Source: Rhodospirillales bacterium (GTDB lineage Bacteria; Pseudomonadota; Alphaproteobacteria; Rhodospirillales; UBA2165). Taken from it: a stretch of DNA of 40,367 bases. The stretch covers positions 1 through 40,367 of the forward strand of contig JAPPFK010000114.1 in assembly GCA_028823885.1 (NCBI GenBank). Direction: 5' to 3'. Numbering within the stretch: position 1 is the stretch's first letter; the number at the start of each line of letters is the position of its first letter. The notes under the pieces are model-generated. The model was not told where the DNA came from. It did not search any database and saw nothing but the letters and a program-made list of their open reading frames with translations. This document shows positions 1-8,796 of this stretch, in pieces. The translations under genes and the position numbers were made by a program.

Positions 1-1467
1 GCCCTTGGTCTGGGCGTGGGCTATCACCTCGTCCTGGCGGGTGGGGGGGGGCAGGGCATCGGAGACGGGCTCCGGGGGCGGCGGGGTCGCGGGTTCGGCG
101 GCAACGGCGCCGGCGGGCGCGCCGGCAGGTGCGCCGGACGGCCTCGGCGCCGAGGCTGCCGGGGCCGGCGGGGAGCCTGGTCCCTTACTTGATCCCTGGG
201 CGGAACCGCCGCCGTCGAGTTTCCTGAGCGCTTCCTCCGGCGTCGGCAGTTCGGACGCATAGGTCAGCCGGATCAGGATCATTTCAACCGCCTGAACAAC
301 CGAAGGCGCGCCCTGGGCTTCCTTGACGCCCTTCAGCAGCATCTGCCAGGCCCGGGCCAGGGCGCCCATGCCCAGACGGCCCGCGAGTTCGGAACCGCGT
401 TCGGATTCGGCCTCCGGCACGCCCGCCGCCTCCGCCGCCGCCGGCACCAGCTTGATCCGGGTAAGCCAGTGCGTGATCTCCAGCAAATCCTGAAGCACCT
501 GCATGGGATCGGCGCCGTTGCGGTAATCGTCTTCCAGGATGTCGAGGGCACGAACCGCATCGCCCGCGAATACGGCCTCGAGCAGATCGAAGCTCCGGGT
601 CCGGTCGGCCAGTCCCAGCATGTCGCGGACCTGATCTTCGGAAATTTCGCCGTCGCCGCCGGTGCCGGTGGTGATCACCTGGTCCAGGATGGACAGGCCG
701 TCCCGGTGGGAGCCGTCCGCCGCGCGGGCGATGAGCTGAATGGCGCGGTCCGAGATCGCCGCCCCCTCGGATGCGGCGATACGCGCGAAGTCGGCGCTCA
801 GGTTCTCCGCGCCGATCCGGCGGAGATCGAAACGCTGGCACCGGCTGAGAACGGTGATCGGCACCTTGCGGATTTCCGTCGTGGCGAAGATGAACTTCAC
901 GTGCTCCGGCGGCTCCTCGAGGGTCTTCAACAGCGCATTGAACGCATTGCGGGACAGCATGTGCACTTCGTCGATGATGTAGACCTTGTAGCGGGCCGAG
1001 ACCGGCCGGTAGCGCACCCCCTCGATCAGTTCCCGGATGTCGTCGACGCCGGTGCGGCTCGCCGCGTCCATCTCCAGCACGTCCACGTGCCGGTCTTCGG
1101 CGATCGCCTTGCAATTTTCACAAACGCCGCAGGGCTCGATGGTCGGTCCGCCGGTCCCGTCGGGTCCGACGCAATTCAGCGCCCGGGCGATGATCCTCGC
1201 CGTGGTGGTCTTGCCGACCCCCCGGACCCCGGTGAGAACGAAGGCGTGCGCCAGTCGTCCCGAGGCGAAAGCGTTGGTGAGCGTCCGGACCATGGCCTCC
1301 TGGCCCACCAGATCCGAAAACCTCGACGGCCGGTACTTGCGCGCCAGCACCCGGTATTGGCCGGCGGCCCCTTCGTCTCCGAGGTCCAATCCGGGCAGCG
1401 CGGCGGTCAGGCCGTCGGTTCCGCCTTCTGTCTCTTCACGGGTGTCTGGGCTGGCGTCGTCGGTCAT
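1..1467 (-). CDS. dnaX: DNA polymerase III subunit gamma/tau (partial, 3' end outside window)
   Basis: Clamp-loader ATPase of the replisome. The minus-strand frame from ATG 1467 stays open to the window edge, giving 489 codons; the C-terminus lies outside. An acidic extension of about 37 residues precedes the conserved YRVLARKYRP. Walker A is GVRGVGKTT (about 80-88). The zinc module has Cys at about 99, 113, 116 and 119. The Walker B region reads IIDEVHML, followed by the LLKTLEEPP segment. The visible C-terminal part is a Pro/Ala-rich linker and the start of the tau-type tail. The SRP RNA gene lies 25 bases upstream on the same strand, so the two may share a transcript. I did not see a clear A-rich slippery site for making gamma, but the tail is incomplete. 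The identification is very secure. Confidence 0.96.
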   Translation of the reverse strand, partial: MTDDASPDTREETEGGTDGLTAALPGLDLGDEGAAGQYRVLARKYRPSRFSDLVGQEAMVRTLTNAFASGRLAHAFVLTGVRGVGKTTTARIIARALNCVGPDGTGGPTIEPCGVCENCKAIAEDRHVDVLEMDAASRTGVDDIRELIEGVRYRPVSARYKVYIIDEVHMLSRNAFNALLKTLEEPPEHVKFIFATTEIRKVPITVLSRCQRFDLRRIGAENLSADFARIAASEGAAISDRAIQLIARAADGSHRDGLSILDQVITTGTGGDGEISEDQVRDMLGLADRTRSFDLLEAVFAGDAVRALDILEDDYRNGADPMQVLQDLLEITHWLTRIKLVPAAAEAAGVPEAESERGSELAGRLGMGALARAWQMLLKGVKEAQGAPSVVQAVEMILIRLTYASELPTPEEALRKLDGGGSAQGSSKGPGSPPAPAASAPRPSGAPAGAPAGAVAAEPATPPPPEPVSDALPPPTRQDEVIAHAQTKG

Positions 1468-1492
1468 GAACGCTGTCGGATTAGAGGATCGG

Positions 1493-1592
1493 GTGGAAGG
1501 CCGGACACGCGACCCGAGCGGAACTCGTTACGGCTGCTTCCTTCCGGACCTGACCGGGTTGGCGAGCGGCTCGTCCGCGGCCGACCTTCCAC
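1493..1592 (-). ncRNA. ffs: 4.5S signal recognition particle RNA (small bacterial type)
   Basis: RNA scaffold of the bacterial SRP, which binds Ffh. The minus strand carries the near-invariant core GGTCAGGTCCGGAAGGAAGC followed by AGCC, which forms the Ffh-binding tetraloop helix. The ends pair: GTGGAAGG (1592-1585) with CCTTCCAC (1500-1493), giving a single hairpin of about 100 nt. A -10-like TATACT lies at 1602-1597. The position just upstream of dnaX matches an arrangement found in other bacteria. The exact ends are inferred from the closing helix. Confidence 0.95.
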
Positions 1593-1596
1593 GGCG

Positions 1597-1627
1597 AGTA
1601 TAGCAGGTGAGAGGCGATGAGTCGCAA
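1597..1627 (-). promoter_or_regulatory. Probable promoter of the SRP RNA / dnaX unit
   Basis: Minus strand: TATACT at 1602-1597 is a near-consensus -10, 4 bases before the first base of the SRP RNA closing helix. The best -35 candidate is TTGCGA (1627-1622), at a long 19-base spacing, so the -35 assignment is weak. A strong promoter is expected here because SRP RNA is abundant. Confidence 0.5.
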
Positions 1628-1763
1628 GTCACGTTGACGCCGCCTGCCCGAAAACGGCACCCGAGTGAAGGGTTTGGCCGGGGCCATTGCCTGAAACCGC
1701 CCGCTGTGTCAGGTTCCGCGCACCCGAACAGGACAGGCCGGAAGCACGGCCGCTTGCAGCCGC

Positions 1764-2687
1764 ATGATCGATTTCGTCTTCACCAACATGATTCTGGACC
1801 GCGCCCACCACCTGCGCACCGATCAGGCGTGGATTGCCGAGCAGATCGCCGCCGGGCAGGCGCGGACGGTGACCGTTTGGCGGGACAAGGTGCTGATCCG
1901 AAACGCCGGCTCCGGCGAAGCGCTGATCGTCGAGGGCGCAAGCACGCTCCATGACGAAGCCTCCGAACTGGTGTTTCTCGGCATGGACGGCGATACGGCC
2001 TATTTCGCCGCCGACATTTCGCATTTGGAGGAGCCGTTTTCGGCCGCCATCCCCGGCGACGGCGATTTCGCGGACCTGAGGGCCCTGGCCCCCAACCTCG
2101 AGCACGGCATCGCGTCCATGCTGGCCCACGCCCGCGCCCTCGGCTACTGGCACCGGACCCATCAATTCTGCGGCGTCTGCGGGTCGCCCACCGAAAGCCG
2201 CAAGGCGGGCCACGAACGGAAGTGCGCCAACGAAACCTGCGGCAAGACCCATTTTCCGCGGACCGACCCGGCGGTGATCATGCTGGTGACCCATGACGGC
2301 GGCTCGGGCCCCTGCGCCCTGCTGGCCCAGAACAAGCGGTTCCCCTCGGGCATCCGGTTTTCCACCGTCGCCGGATTCGTCGAGCCGGGCGAGACGCTGG
2401 AACAGGCCGTCGCCCGCGAGGTCAAGGAAGAGACCGGCGTCGATGTGACCGATGTCGTCTATCAGGCATCCCAGCCCTGGCCGTTTCCCGCGTCCATCAT
2501 GCTGGGGTTCCGAGCCCGCGCGCTCACCACTGAGATCACCATCCAGGATGACGAACTGACCGACGCGCGGTGGTTCACCCGGGATGAGGTGGCGGAACTG
2601 GCGGCCCAGGACGGTGTGCTGCCGCCGAGCAAATTCTCCATTTCCCGCTGGCTGATCGACACCTGGCTGGACGAGACGGCGGCTTAG
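1764..2687 (+). CDS. nudC: NAD(H) pyrophosphatase / RNA decapping Nudix hydrolase NudC
   Basis: Hydrolyses NAD(H) to NMN(H) and AMP; family members also remove NAD caps from RNA. It has 307 residues. A divergent N-terminal domain is followed by a four-cysteine zinc ribbon (CGVC about 30 residues before the Nudix domain, then CANETC) and the NudC-typical FPRTDPAVI stretch. The Nudix box is GFVEPGETLEQAVAREVKEETGV, matching GX5EX7REUXEEXGU, and is followed by the family signature SQPWPFPAS. The ATG at 1764 lacks a strong Shine-Dalgarno but gives the usual N-terminal length. The gene converges on pheA, with 6 bases between the stops. Confidence 0.93.
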   Translation: MIDFVFTNMILDRAHHLRTDQAWIAEQIAAGQARTVTVWRDKVLIRNAGSGEALIVEGASTLHDEASELVFLGMDGDTAYFAADISHLEEPFSAAIPGDGDFADLRALAPNLEHGIASMLAHARALGYWHRTHQFCGVCGSPTESRKAGHERKCANETCGKTHFPRTDPAVIMLVTHDGGSGPCALLAQNKRFPSGIRFSTVAGFVEPGETLEQAVAREVKEETGVDVTDVVYQASQPWPFPASIMLGFRARALTTEITIQDDELTDARWFTRDEVAELAAQDGVLPPSKFSISRWLIDTWLDETAA

Positions 2688-2693
2688 CCGGCG

Positions 2694-3551
2694 CTAATCC
2701 CCATTGAGCTCCTTGCGCGCCGGACTGGCCGGGAAGACGCCCAATATCTTCACTTCGTGCGAGAAGAATTCGAGCTCCTCCAAGGCGAATTTGAGCCCCC
2801 GATGGTCCGGGTGGCCGTCCACCTCGGCGTAAAACCGGGTCGCCGAAAAGCCGCCGCCGATCATGTAGCTTTCCAGCTTGGTCATGTTGACATTGTTGGT
2901 CGCGAACCCGCCCAGCGCCTTGTAGAGCGCCGCCGGGACGTTGCGGACATTGAACACGAAGCTGGTAACGACGGCCTCTTCGTCCGGCGAGGCAGTCACC
3001 TCGTCCGGGGACATGATGAGAAACCGGGTGGTGTTGTGTTCGGCGTCCTCGACGTTTTCCCGGAGAATTTCCAGACCGTAAATCTCGGCAGCCAGTTCGG
3101 AGGCGATAGCGCCCTGGGTCGGATCCCCGGCGGCCGCGATGTCGTGGGCGGCCCCCGCCGTATCCGCGTGGACCACCGGCCCGACCCCCAGCTCCCGGAT
3201 CATGTTCCGGCACTGATTGAGGGCATGGACATGGCTGTGGACATGGGTGAGCTGGTCTTCGGCGGCGCCCCTTATCGCCAGGAGAGTGTGTTCCACCCGC
3301 TGGAAATGCTCACCGACGATGTGAAGTCCGGAATCCGGGAGTAGATGGTGGATGTCCGCGACCCGCCCGGCAACGGAATTGTCGATCGGGATCATGGCGA
3401 GCTTCGCCGCGCCCTCGGCCACCGCGGCAAATGCGTCCTCGAAGGAGGTGCAGGCGAGCGGCGTCATTTCCGGATGCACCGCCCGGCACGCCATATGAGA
3501 ATTGGCGCCGTCCATCCCCTGAAAAGCGATGGCATGCAACCCTTCGGACAT
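2694..3551 (-). CDS. pheA: Prephenate dehydratase
   Basis: Converts prephenate to phenylpyruvate in phenylalanine synthesis; cytoplasmic. It has 285 residues, a monofunctional PDT-ACT layout without chorismate mutase. The catalytic PDT domain (about 6-185) shows FQGMDGANSH, PIDNSVAGRV and the catalytic-site HNTTRF. The C-terminal ACT domain (about 198-275) has a GALF-like stretch (PAALYKALGGF) and NVNMTKLESYM in place of the usual ESRP motif, so Phe binding may be altered. The start ATG (3551) is preceded by GGAGAGG at good spacing. It is divergent from the cytochrome c gene, a familiar alphaproteobacterial arrangement. Confidence 0.95.
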   Translation of the reverse strand: MSEGLHAIAFQGMDGANSHMACRAVHPEMTPLACTSFEDAFAAVAEGAAKLAMIPIDNSVAGRVADIHHLLPDSGLHIVGEHFQRVEHTLLAIRGAAEDQLTHVHSHVHALNQCRNMIRELGVGPVVHADTAGAAHDIAAAGDPTQGAIASELAAEIYGLEILRENVEDAEHNTTRFLIMSPDEVTASPDEEAVVTSFVFNVRNVPAALYKALGGFATNNVNMTKLESYMIGGGFSATRFYAEVDGHPDHRGLKFALEELEFFSHEVKILGVFPASPARKELNGD

Positions 3552-3858
3552 CGGACCTCTCCGTCTTACAACGCCTTGCGGAACGCATTGATATTCAAGT
3601 CGTTTTCACCGGCCGTCTAGCCCGGCAAGACAATGGGCCGCCCCGTATATCCTGTTTTTTCCGGTTTTCCCATCCCCTAGATCGGCTCTAGGCGTGAAGC
3701 GGCCGGGCGGTCCTTCGGACCGGCGGTCCCCATATGATTGACAGGGCCCCGGCGACGGGCTAAACGCGAGGCCGGCTCTCGCTTTCGGCTCATGCATTCG
3801 CGGGCCCGGCCGGGTCCGGAAACAGAATCAAGACCCATACAGGATTTAGGATTGCCTC
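3552..3858. promoter_or_regulatory. Divergent intergenic region between pheA and the cytochrome c gene
   Basis: A 307-base region with no gene that I can support. On the plus strand, TTGACA (3738-3743), 17 bases and TAAACG (3761-3766) form a plausible sigma-70 promoter for the cytochrome gene; the -35 is consensus and the -10 poor. AGGA (3848-3851) is its Shine-Dalgarno. On the minus strand only the pheA ribosome site GGAGAGG is clear. The GC-rich partly self-complementary stretch around 3700-3730 has no clear role. Confidence 0.45.
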
Positions 3859-4386
3859 ATGTGGAGTATGAAAACCAATGTCGTCTTCGGCGCCATCCTC
3901 ATGGCCGCATGGATGATCTGGGGAACGAACTATGTCGGCAATATCCTGATCCCGCACATCGAGATCGTGCATTCGGACGAGGACGCCGCGGCGCCCGCGG
4001 CGGCGCAAAAGGCGCCGGAGCCGGTCGTACCGTTCCCGGTCCTGCTGGCCGAAGCGACCGTCAAGCGCGGCGAACGGGTCGCCAAGAAATGCATCTCCTG
4101 CCATACCTTCGCCAGCGGCGACAAGAACAAGGTCGGTCCCAATCTGTGGTCGGTCTTTACCCGCGACCGGGCCGGAGCCGACGGCTTCTCCTACTCGTCC
4201 GCCATGGCGGGCCTGGGCGGCAAATGGACGCTGGAGGACATGGACAAGTTTCTCTTGAAGCCGAAGGCCTTCCTCAAGGGCACAAAAATGGCGTTCGCCG
4301 GCCTTCGGAAACCCACGGACCGGGCGGCGGTCATCGTCTACATGCGGGGCTTCGACGACTCCCCGGTCCCGCTGCCCGCACCGTAG
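3859..4386 (+). CDS. Membrane-anchored c-type cytochrome (cytochrome c2 / CycM type)
   Basis: Electron carrier attached to the inner membrane and facing the periplasm, probably shuttling electrons between the bc1 complex and an oxidase. It has 175 residues. An uncleaved N-terminal membrane segment (about 6-30) and an Ala/Pro-rich linker precede a class I cytochrome c domain. That domain has the haem site CISCH, the KVGPNLW segment and the distal Met ligand in KGTKMAF. The start at 3859 is chosen because AGGA lies 7 bases upstream; a second ATG at 3868 is badly placed for it. Divergent pheA is the usual neighbour in related bacteria. Confidence 0.9.
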   Translation: MWSMKTNVVFGAILMAAWMIWGTNYVGNILIPHIEIVHSDEDAAAPAAAQKAPEPVVPFPVLLAEATVKRGERVAKKCISCHTFASGDKNKVGPNLWSVFTRDRAGADGFSYSSAMAGLGGKWTLEDMDKFLLKPKAFLKGTKMAFAGLRKPTDRAAVIVYMRGFDDSPVPLPAP

Positions 4387-4398
4387 GCGGGGCGCCCG

Positions 4399-5172
4399 GT
4401 GAGTTCGCCCGGGGACTTCGTTGACTTCGCCCACAGGCTGGCCGATGCGGCGCGGCCCATCATCGCCAAGTATTTCCGCACCTCCGCCGGGCTGAGCGAC
4501 AAACCCGATTCCACGCCCGTGACCCTCGCCGACCGGGAGGCCGAGGCTGCCATGCGCGCGCTGATCGAGGCGGAACAGCCCGAGCACGGCATCCTGGGCG
4601 AGGAGGAAGGCGGTGTCCGGGAAGACGCCGAATGGCTCTGGGTTCTGGATCCTATAGACGGCACCAAGGCGTTCGCCACCGGCAAACATTCCTTCGGGAC
4701 CCTGATCGGCCTTGCCCGCGACGGGGTTCCGGTTCTCGGCGTGATCGATCAGCCGGTGCTGGACGAGCGTTGGATCGGCGGCGAGGGCGTGCCGACGACA
4801 CTCAACGGCATGCCGGCGCGGGTACGGGACTGCCCCTCGGCATCGGAGGCCTGGATGTACGCAACCTCGCCCTACATGTTCCGGGGAGACGAAAAGACCG
4901 CCTTCGAACGCCTCGCGGAAACGGTCAAGCATCCCTTGTTCGGCACCGACTGCTACGGGTATGCGCTGCTCACTTCCGGCTTCGTCGATCTGGTCTGCGA
5001 GGCGCGTCTCAAACCGTGGGATTTCTGTGCGGTGGCGCCGGTGATCCAAGGCGCCGGCGGGGTGATGACGGACTGGTCCGGCGCCGGGCTGACCCTGGGC
5101 TCCGACGGCCGGGTCTTGGCCGCCGGCGATGCCCGCTGTCATGCGGACGCATTGGAATTACTTGCGGGTTAG
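4399..5172 (+). CDS. hisN: Inositol-monophosphatase-family phosphatase, probably histidinol-phosphatase HisN
   Basis: Mg-dependent phosphomonoesterase; the HisN branch removes phosphate from histidinol phosphate in histidine synthesis. It has 257 residues, normal for the family, and starts at GTG 4399, 12 bases after the cytochrome stop, so the two are probably co-transcribed. Metal-site motifs are GEEEGG, WVLDPIDGTKAF and, near the C-terminus, LKPWDFCAVAPVIQGAGG. The HisN branch is favoured over suhB/cysQ by GKHSFGTLIGL and the overall pattern, but substrate cannot be fixed from sequence alone. Confidence 0.85.
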   Translation: MSSPGDFVDFAHRLADAARPIIAKYFRTSAGLSDKPDSTPVTLADREAEAAMRALIEAEQPEHGILGEEEGGVREDAEWLWVLDPIDGTKAFATGKHSFGTLIGLARDGVPVLGVIDQPVLDERWIGGEGVPTTLNGMPARVRDCPSASEAWMYATSPYMFRGDEKTAFERLAETVKHPLFGTDCYGYALLTSGFVDLVCEARLKPWDFCAVAPVIQGAGGVMTDWSGAGLTLGSDGRVLAAGDARCHADALELLAG

Positions 5173-5256
5173 CCCGAAATCGACCGGAATCCCTTGCCGA
5201 TTCGTTGGTTAACGGACAAATTGAACGTCAAGAACGTGCATCCGGGAGAGACCATC

Positions 5257-7092
5257 ATGCGCCGCACATTGTTTGCCGCCGCCGCCCTCGCCGCGGCCGC
5301 CCTGCCCCTCGCTTCCGTCGCCCAGGACGTAAAGCCCGTCCACGGCATCGCCATGCACGGCAGTCCCAAATACGGCCCGGACTTCAAGCATCTCGACTAT
5401 GTAAATCCAAATGCGCCCAAGGGCGGCAGCGTCCGGCTGTCGGCCATCGGCACCTTCGACACCTTCAATCCGTTCACCCTCAAGGGCGTCCCGGCGGCGG
5501 GCGCGGGATCGGTCTTTGAAAGCCTGATGACCGGCACCCAGGATGAGGCCTTCACCGAATACGGGCTCTTGGCCGGGTCCGTCGAGATGCCGGAAGACCG
5601 GTCCTGGGTCGCGTTCACCATTCGGGACAATGCCCGCTGGCATGACGGCAAACCGGTGACCGTCGACGACGTGCTGTTCAGCCTAAATGCGCTCAAGACG
5701 CAGGGCCGGCCCTTTTTCCGCTTCTATTACGGCAACGTCGCCACCGCCGAGAAGGCCGGCCCCCGCAAGGTCAAGTTTACGTTCTCCGGCGGGGAGAACC
5801 GGGAACTGCCGCTGATCGTCGGGCAGCTCCCAATCCTGCCGAAGCATTTCTTCGACGGCCGAGACTTCACCAGCACCATTCTGGAGCCCATCCCCGGCAC
5901 CGGCCCGTACAAGATCAAAACCTTCGAGCCCGGCCGCTCGGTGACCTACGAGCGGGTGAAGGATTACTGGGCCCGCGACCTGCCGATCAAGCGGGGCAGG
6001 AATAACTTCGATGAAATGCGCTACGACTACTACCGGGATGCCACGGTGGCCCTGGAAGCGTTCAAATCGGGCGAGTACGACTTCCGGGTCGAGAACACCG
6101 CCAAGGTCTGGGCGACGGGCTATGATTCGCCGGCATTCGAGCGAAAGCTCTACCTCAAACAGGATATCCGCCACGAGCTGCCGACCGGCATGCAAGCCTT
6201 CGCTTTCAATACCCGGAAGGCCATCTTCAAGGACCGGCGGGTGCGGCGCGCCATGGCCTACGCCTTCGACTTCGAATGGACCAACAAGAACCTGTTTTTC
6301 GGCCAATACGCGCGGACCACGAGCTTCTTTTCGAACTCGGAGCTTGCCGCGAGCAAGCTGCCGTCACCGGAAGAGCTGAAAATCCTCGAGCCGCTCCGCG
6401 GCCAAATCCCCGGCGAGGTGTTCACCGAGGCCTACTCCGTCCCCGTGACCAACGGCGACGGCCGCATCCGCTCCAACCTGAGGACGGCACGGAATTTGCT
6501 CCAGGAGGCGGGCTGGACGATCAAGAACAAGAAACTGGTCAACGCGCAGGGCCGGCCGTTCGAGTTTGAAATCCTATTGGTCTCGCCGGCCTTCGAGCGG
6601 ATCGCGCTGCCGTTCAGGAAAAACCTCGAGCGGCTCGGCATGAATGTCCGGGTCCGCACCGTCGATACCTCCCAATACCAGAAACGAACCGACGAGAAGG
6701 ACTTCGACATGATCGTGTCCTCGTTCGGTCAGTCCCTGTCTCCCGGTAACGAACAGCGGGATTTTTGGGGCAGCGTAGCCGCCGGCCGGCCGGGCAGCCG
6801 CAATGTCATCGGCATCAAGGACCCGGCGGTGGACAAGCTCATCGAACTGGTGATCTCCGCCTCCGACCGGAAGAGCCTCATCACCCGGACCCGCGCCCTC
6901 GATCGGGTGCTGTCCTGGGGCCACTATGTAATCCCCCAGTGGCATATTCGTACGTTCCGGGTCGCCTACTGGGACAAGTTCGGCCGGCCCGCAACGACCC
7001 CTCGATATGGCCTCGGGTTCGACGGCTGGTGGGTGGATGCCAGGAAGCAAGCGGCCCTCAACGAGCGGAAAAATCTAGCCAGCGGGAAATAG
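5257..7092 (+). CDS. yejA: Peptide ABC transporter substrate-binding protein, YejA type
   Basis: Periplasmic binding protein of family SBP_bac_5 that delivers peptides to YejBEF; in E. coli the Yej system imports microcin C. It has 611 residues. A signal peptide (MRRTLFAAAALAAAALPLASVA, cleavage before QDV) is followed by HGIAMHGSPKYG and YVNPNAPKGG, both typical of YejA. The ATG at 5257 is chosen because GGGAGAG lies 7 bases upstream; a longer in-frame extension would bury the signal peptide. The matching permease and ATPase genes follow only after an aldehyde dehydrogenase gene, which is unusual. Confidence 0.9.
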   Translation: MRRTLFAAAALAAAALPLASVAQDVKPVHGIAMHGSPKYGPDFKHLDYVNPNAPKGGSVRLSAIGTFDTFNPFTLKGVPAAGAGSVFESLMTGTQDEAFTEYGLLAGSVEMPEDRSWVAFTIRDNARWHDGKPVTVDDVLFSLNALKTQGRPFFRFYYGNVATAEKAGPRKVKFTFSGGENRELPLIVGQLPILPKHFFDGRDFTSTILEPIPGTGPYKIKTFEPGRSVTYERVKDYWARDLPIKRGRNNFDEMRYDYYRDATVALEAFKSGEYDFRVENTAKVWATGYDSPAFERKLYLKQDIRHELPTGMQAFAFNTRKAIFKDRRVRRAMAYAFDFEWTNKNLFFGQYARTTSFFSNSELAASKLPSPEELKILEPLRGQIPGEVFTEAYSVPVTNGDGRIRSNLRTARNLLQEAGWTIKNKKLVNAQGRPFEFEILLVSPAFERIALPFRKNLERLGMNVRVRTVDTSQYQKRTDEKDFDMIVSSFGQSLSPGNEQRDFWGSVAAGRPGSRNVIGIKDPAVDKLIELVISASDRKSLITRTRALDRVLSWGHYVIPQWHIRTFRVAYWDKFGRPATTPRYGLGFDGWWVDARKQAALNERKNLASGK

Positions 7093-7209
7093 CCTTCCTG
7101 GATGATCGGGCGGCACCTGATCCACGGGGCCGCGCGCCACTCTTTTCAAGCCTGCCCCAGCGGTCATAATGCGGTCTCGAACGGAACGGCCGTATCCAGG
7201 GAGAAAGCG

Positions 7210-8775
7210 GTGAAAATTCAGAACCATGTCCACGGCGAATGGGTGGACGGCAACGGCGAGGGAACGCCTCTGGTCGATCCCGTCTCCGGCGAGGAAATCG
7301 CCCGTGCCACATCCGACGGCGTCGATCTCGGCAGGGCCCTGGATCACGCACGCACCGTCGGCGGTCCGGCACTCCGCGCCATGACCTACGCCGGGCGGGG
7401 CGAAATGCTGGGCAAGATCAACGAAACCCTCGCCGCCAACCGGGACAAGTACGCCGACATTGCGCTCCGGAATTCGGGCAATACCAAGATCGATGCGGCC
7501 ATCGATATCGACGGCGGCACGGGCACTGTGTTCTTTTACGCGCGCCTCGCCGGAAAACTGGGCGAGGCGAATTACCTCCGGGACTCCGGATTTGAACGCA
7601 TGGCCAAGGACGAGGCCTTCCAGGGGATGCACATCTGGGTGCCGCTGAAAGGCGCCGGCGTTCATATCAATGCGTTCAACTTCCCCTCCTGGGGGTTGTG
7701 GGAGAAAGCCGCGGTCAGCTTGCTCGCCGGCGTTCCGTTTCTCGCCAAACCGGCCACCGCCACCTGCCTGCTGTCCTACGAAATGATCAAGGACGTCATC
7801 GAGGCGGGCGCCGTGCCGGACGGCGCCATCAGCCTGATCTGCGGCGGCGGGCGCGATCTGATGGATCACGTCACCGGCCGGGACGCGGTCGCCTTCACCG
7901 GCTCGGCGGACACCGCCACCCTGCTCAGGGGCAACGCCAACGTCATCGCAAGCTCGGTCCGGTTCAACGCCGAAGCCGACAGCCTGAACATGAGCCTGCT
8001 GGGCCCGGATGCCCGGCCGGGAGCCGCCGAGTTCGACCTGTTCGTCAAGGAAGTGTCCCGGGAAATGACCGTCAAGGCGGGTCAGAAATGCACCGCCATC
8101 CGCCGCGCCTTCGTGCCCGCGAGCATCCTCGACGAGGTTGTGGGCGCCCTGGAAGCCCGGCTCGCCAGGACGGTGACCGGCGATCCCCGCAACGAGACCG
8201 TCCGCATGGGTCCGTTGGTCAACAAGGCGCAACAGCAAACCGCTCTGGACGGAATTGCCCGTTTGGCCGAGGAAGCGGACGTCATCACCGGGGATGACGG
8301 TTTCGAGCCCGTCGATGCCGACCCCGAAATCTCGTCATTCGTGCCGCCGACGCTCCTCAAGTGCGCGGACCCCAAGGGCGCCAAGGCGGTCCACGAGGTG
8401 GAAGTGTTTGGCCCCGCCTGCACGGTGATGCCCTATGAGACCGCCGAGGAGGCCGTCGAACTCGCCTCCCGGGGCGGCGGATCGCTGGCTGCGTCCGTGT
8501 TCACCGCCGATGACGAATTCGCCAATGCCGCGACGCTGGGCATCGCCGCCGATCACGGCAGGGTCCTGGTGGTCGACGAGCAGGTCGCCGAGAGCCAGAC
8601 CGGACACGGCATCGTCATGCCCATGTGCACCCACGGCGGACCCGGCCGTGCCGGCGGCGGGGAGGAATTGGGCGGCACGCGCGGCTTGCGGTTTTATCAT
8701 CAACGGACCGCCGTGCAGGGCCGCCTCGACCGGTTGGAAGCATTGGCGGGCGCCGGCGCCGAGGTCGCGCTATAG
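7210..8775 (+). CDS. PaaZ/BoxD-type aldehyde dehydrogenase without the hydratase domain
   Basis: NAD(P)-dependent oxidation of a CoA-linked semialdehyde is the likely role, as in phenylacetate (PaaZ) or benzoyl-CoA (BoxD) catabolism. It has 521 residues, consisting only of the aldehyde dehydrogenase domain; PaaZ's C-terminal MaoC hydratase is absent. Close family motifs are AFNFPSWGLWEK, KPATAT, FNAEADSLN (catalytic Glu) and VKAGQKCTAIRRA (catalytic Cys). GTG 7210 is chosen because AGGGAGAA lies just upstream. It sits between yejA and yejB, and no other paa or box gene is in the window, so the substrate is open. A weak promoter-like pair (TTTTCA, 16 bases, CATAAT at 7165-7170) hints at its own transcription. 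Confidence 0.85.
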   Translation: MKIQNHVHGEWVDGNGEGTPLVDPVSGEEIARATSDGVDLGRALDHARTVGGPALRAMTYAGRGEMLGKINETLAANRDKYADIALRNSGNTKIDAAIDIDGGTGTVFFYARLAGKLGEANYLRDSGFERMAKDEAFQGMHIWVPLKGAGVHINAFNFPSWGLWEKAAVSLLAGVPFLAKPATATCLLSYEMIKDVIEAGAVPDGAISLICGGGRDLMDHVTGRDAVAFTGSADTATLLRGNANVIASSVRFNAEADSLNMSLLGPDARPGAAEFDLFVKEVSREMTVKAGQKCTAIRRAFVPASILDEVVGALEARLARTVTGDPRNETVRMGPLVNKAQQQTALDGIARLAEEADVITGDDGFEPVDADPEISSFVPPTLLKCADPKGAKAVHEVEVFGPACTVMPYETAEEAVELASRGGGSLAASVFTADDEFANAATLGIAADHGRVLVVDEQVAESQTGHGIVMPMCTHGGPGRAGGGEELGGTRGLRFYHQRTAVQGRLDRLEALAGAGAEVAL

Positions 8776-8796
8776 AGGGAAAGGCCGCCCGACGAC

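Noticed and set aside
3790-5142. A 450-codon minus-strand frame over the cytochrome and hisN genes
   Set aside because: It runs opposite two genes with clear motifs and shows no domain of its own.
5194-5256. Upstream TTG start for yejA
   Set aside because: It would place 21 polar residues before a clear signal peptide; ATG 5257 has a good ribosome site.
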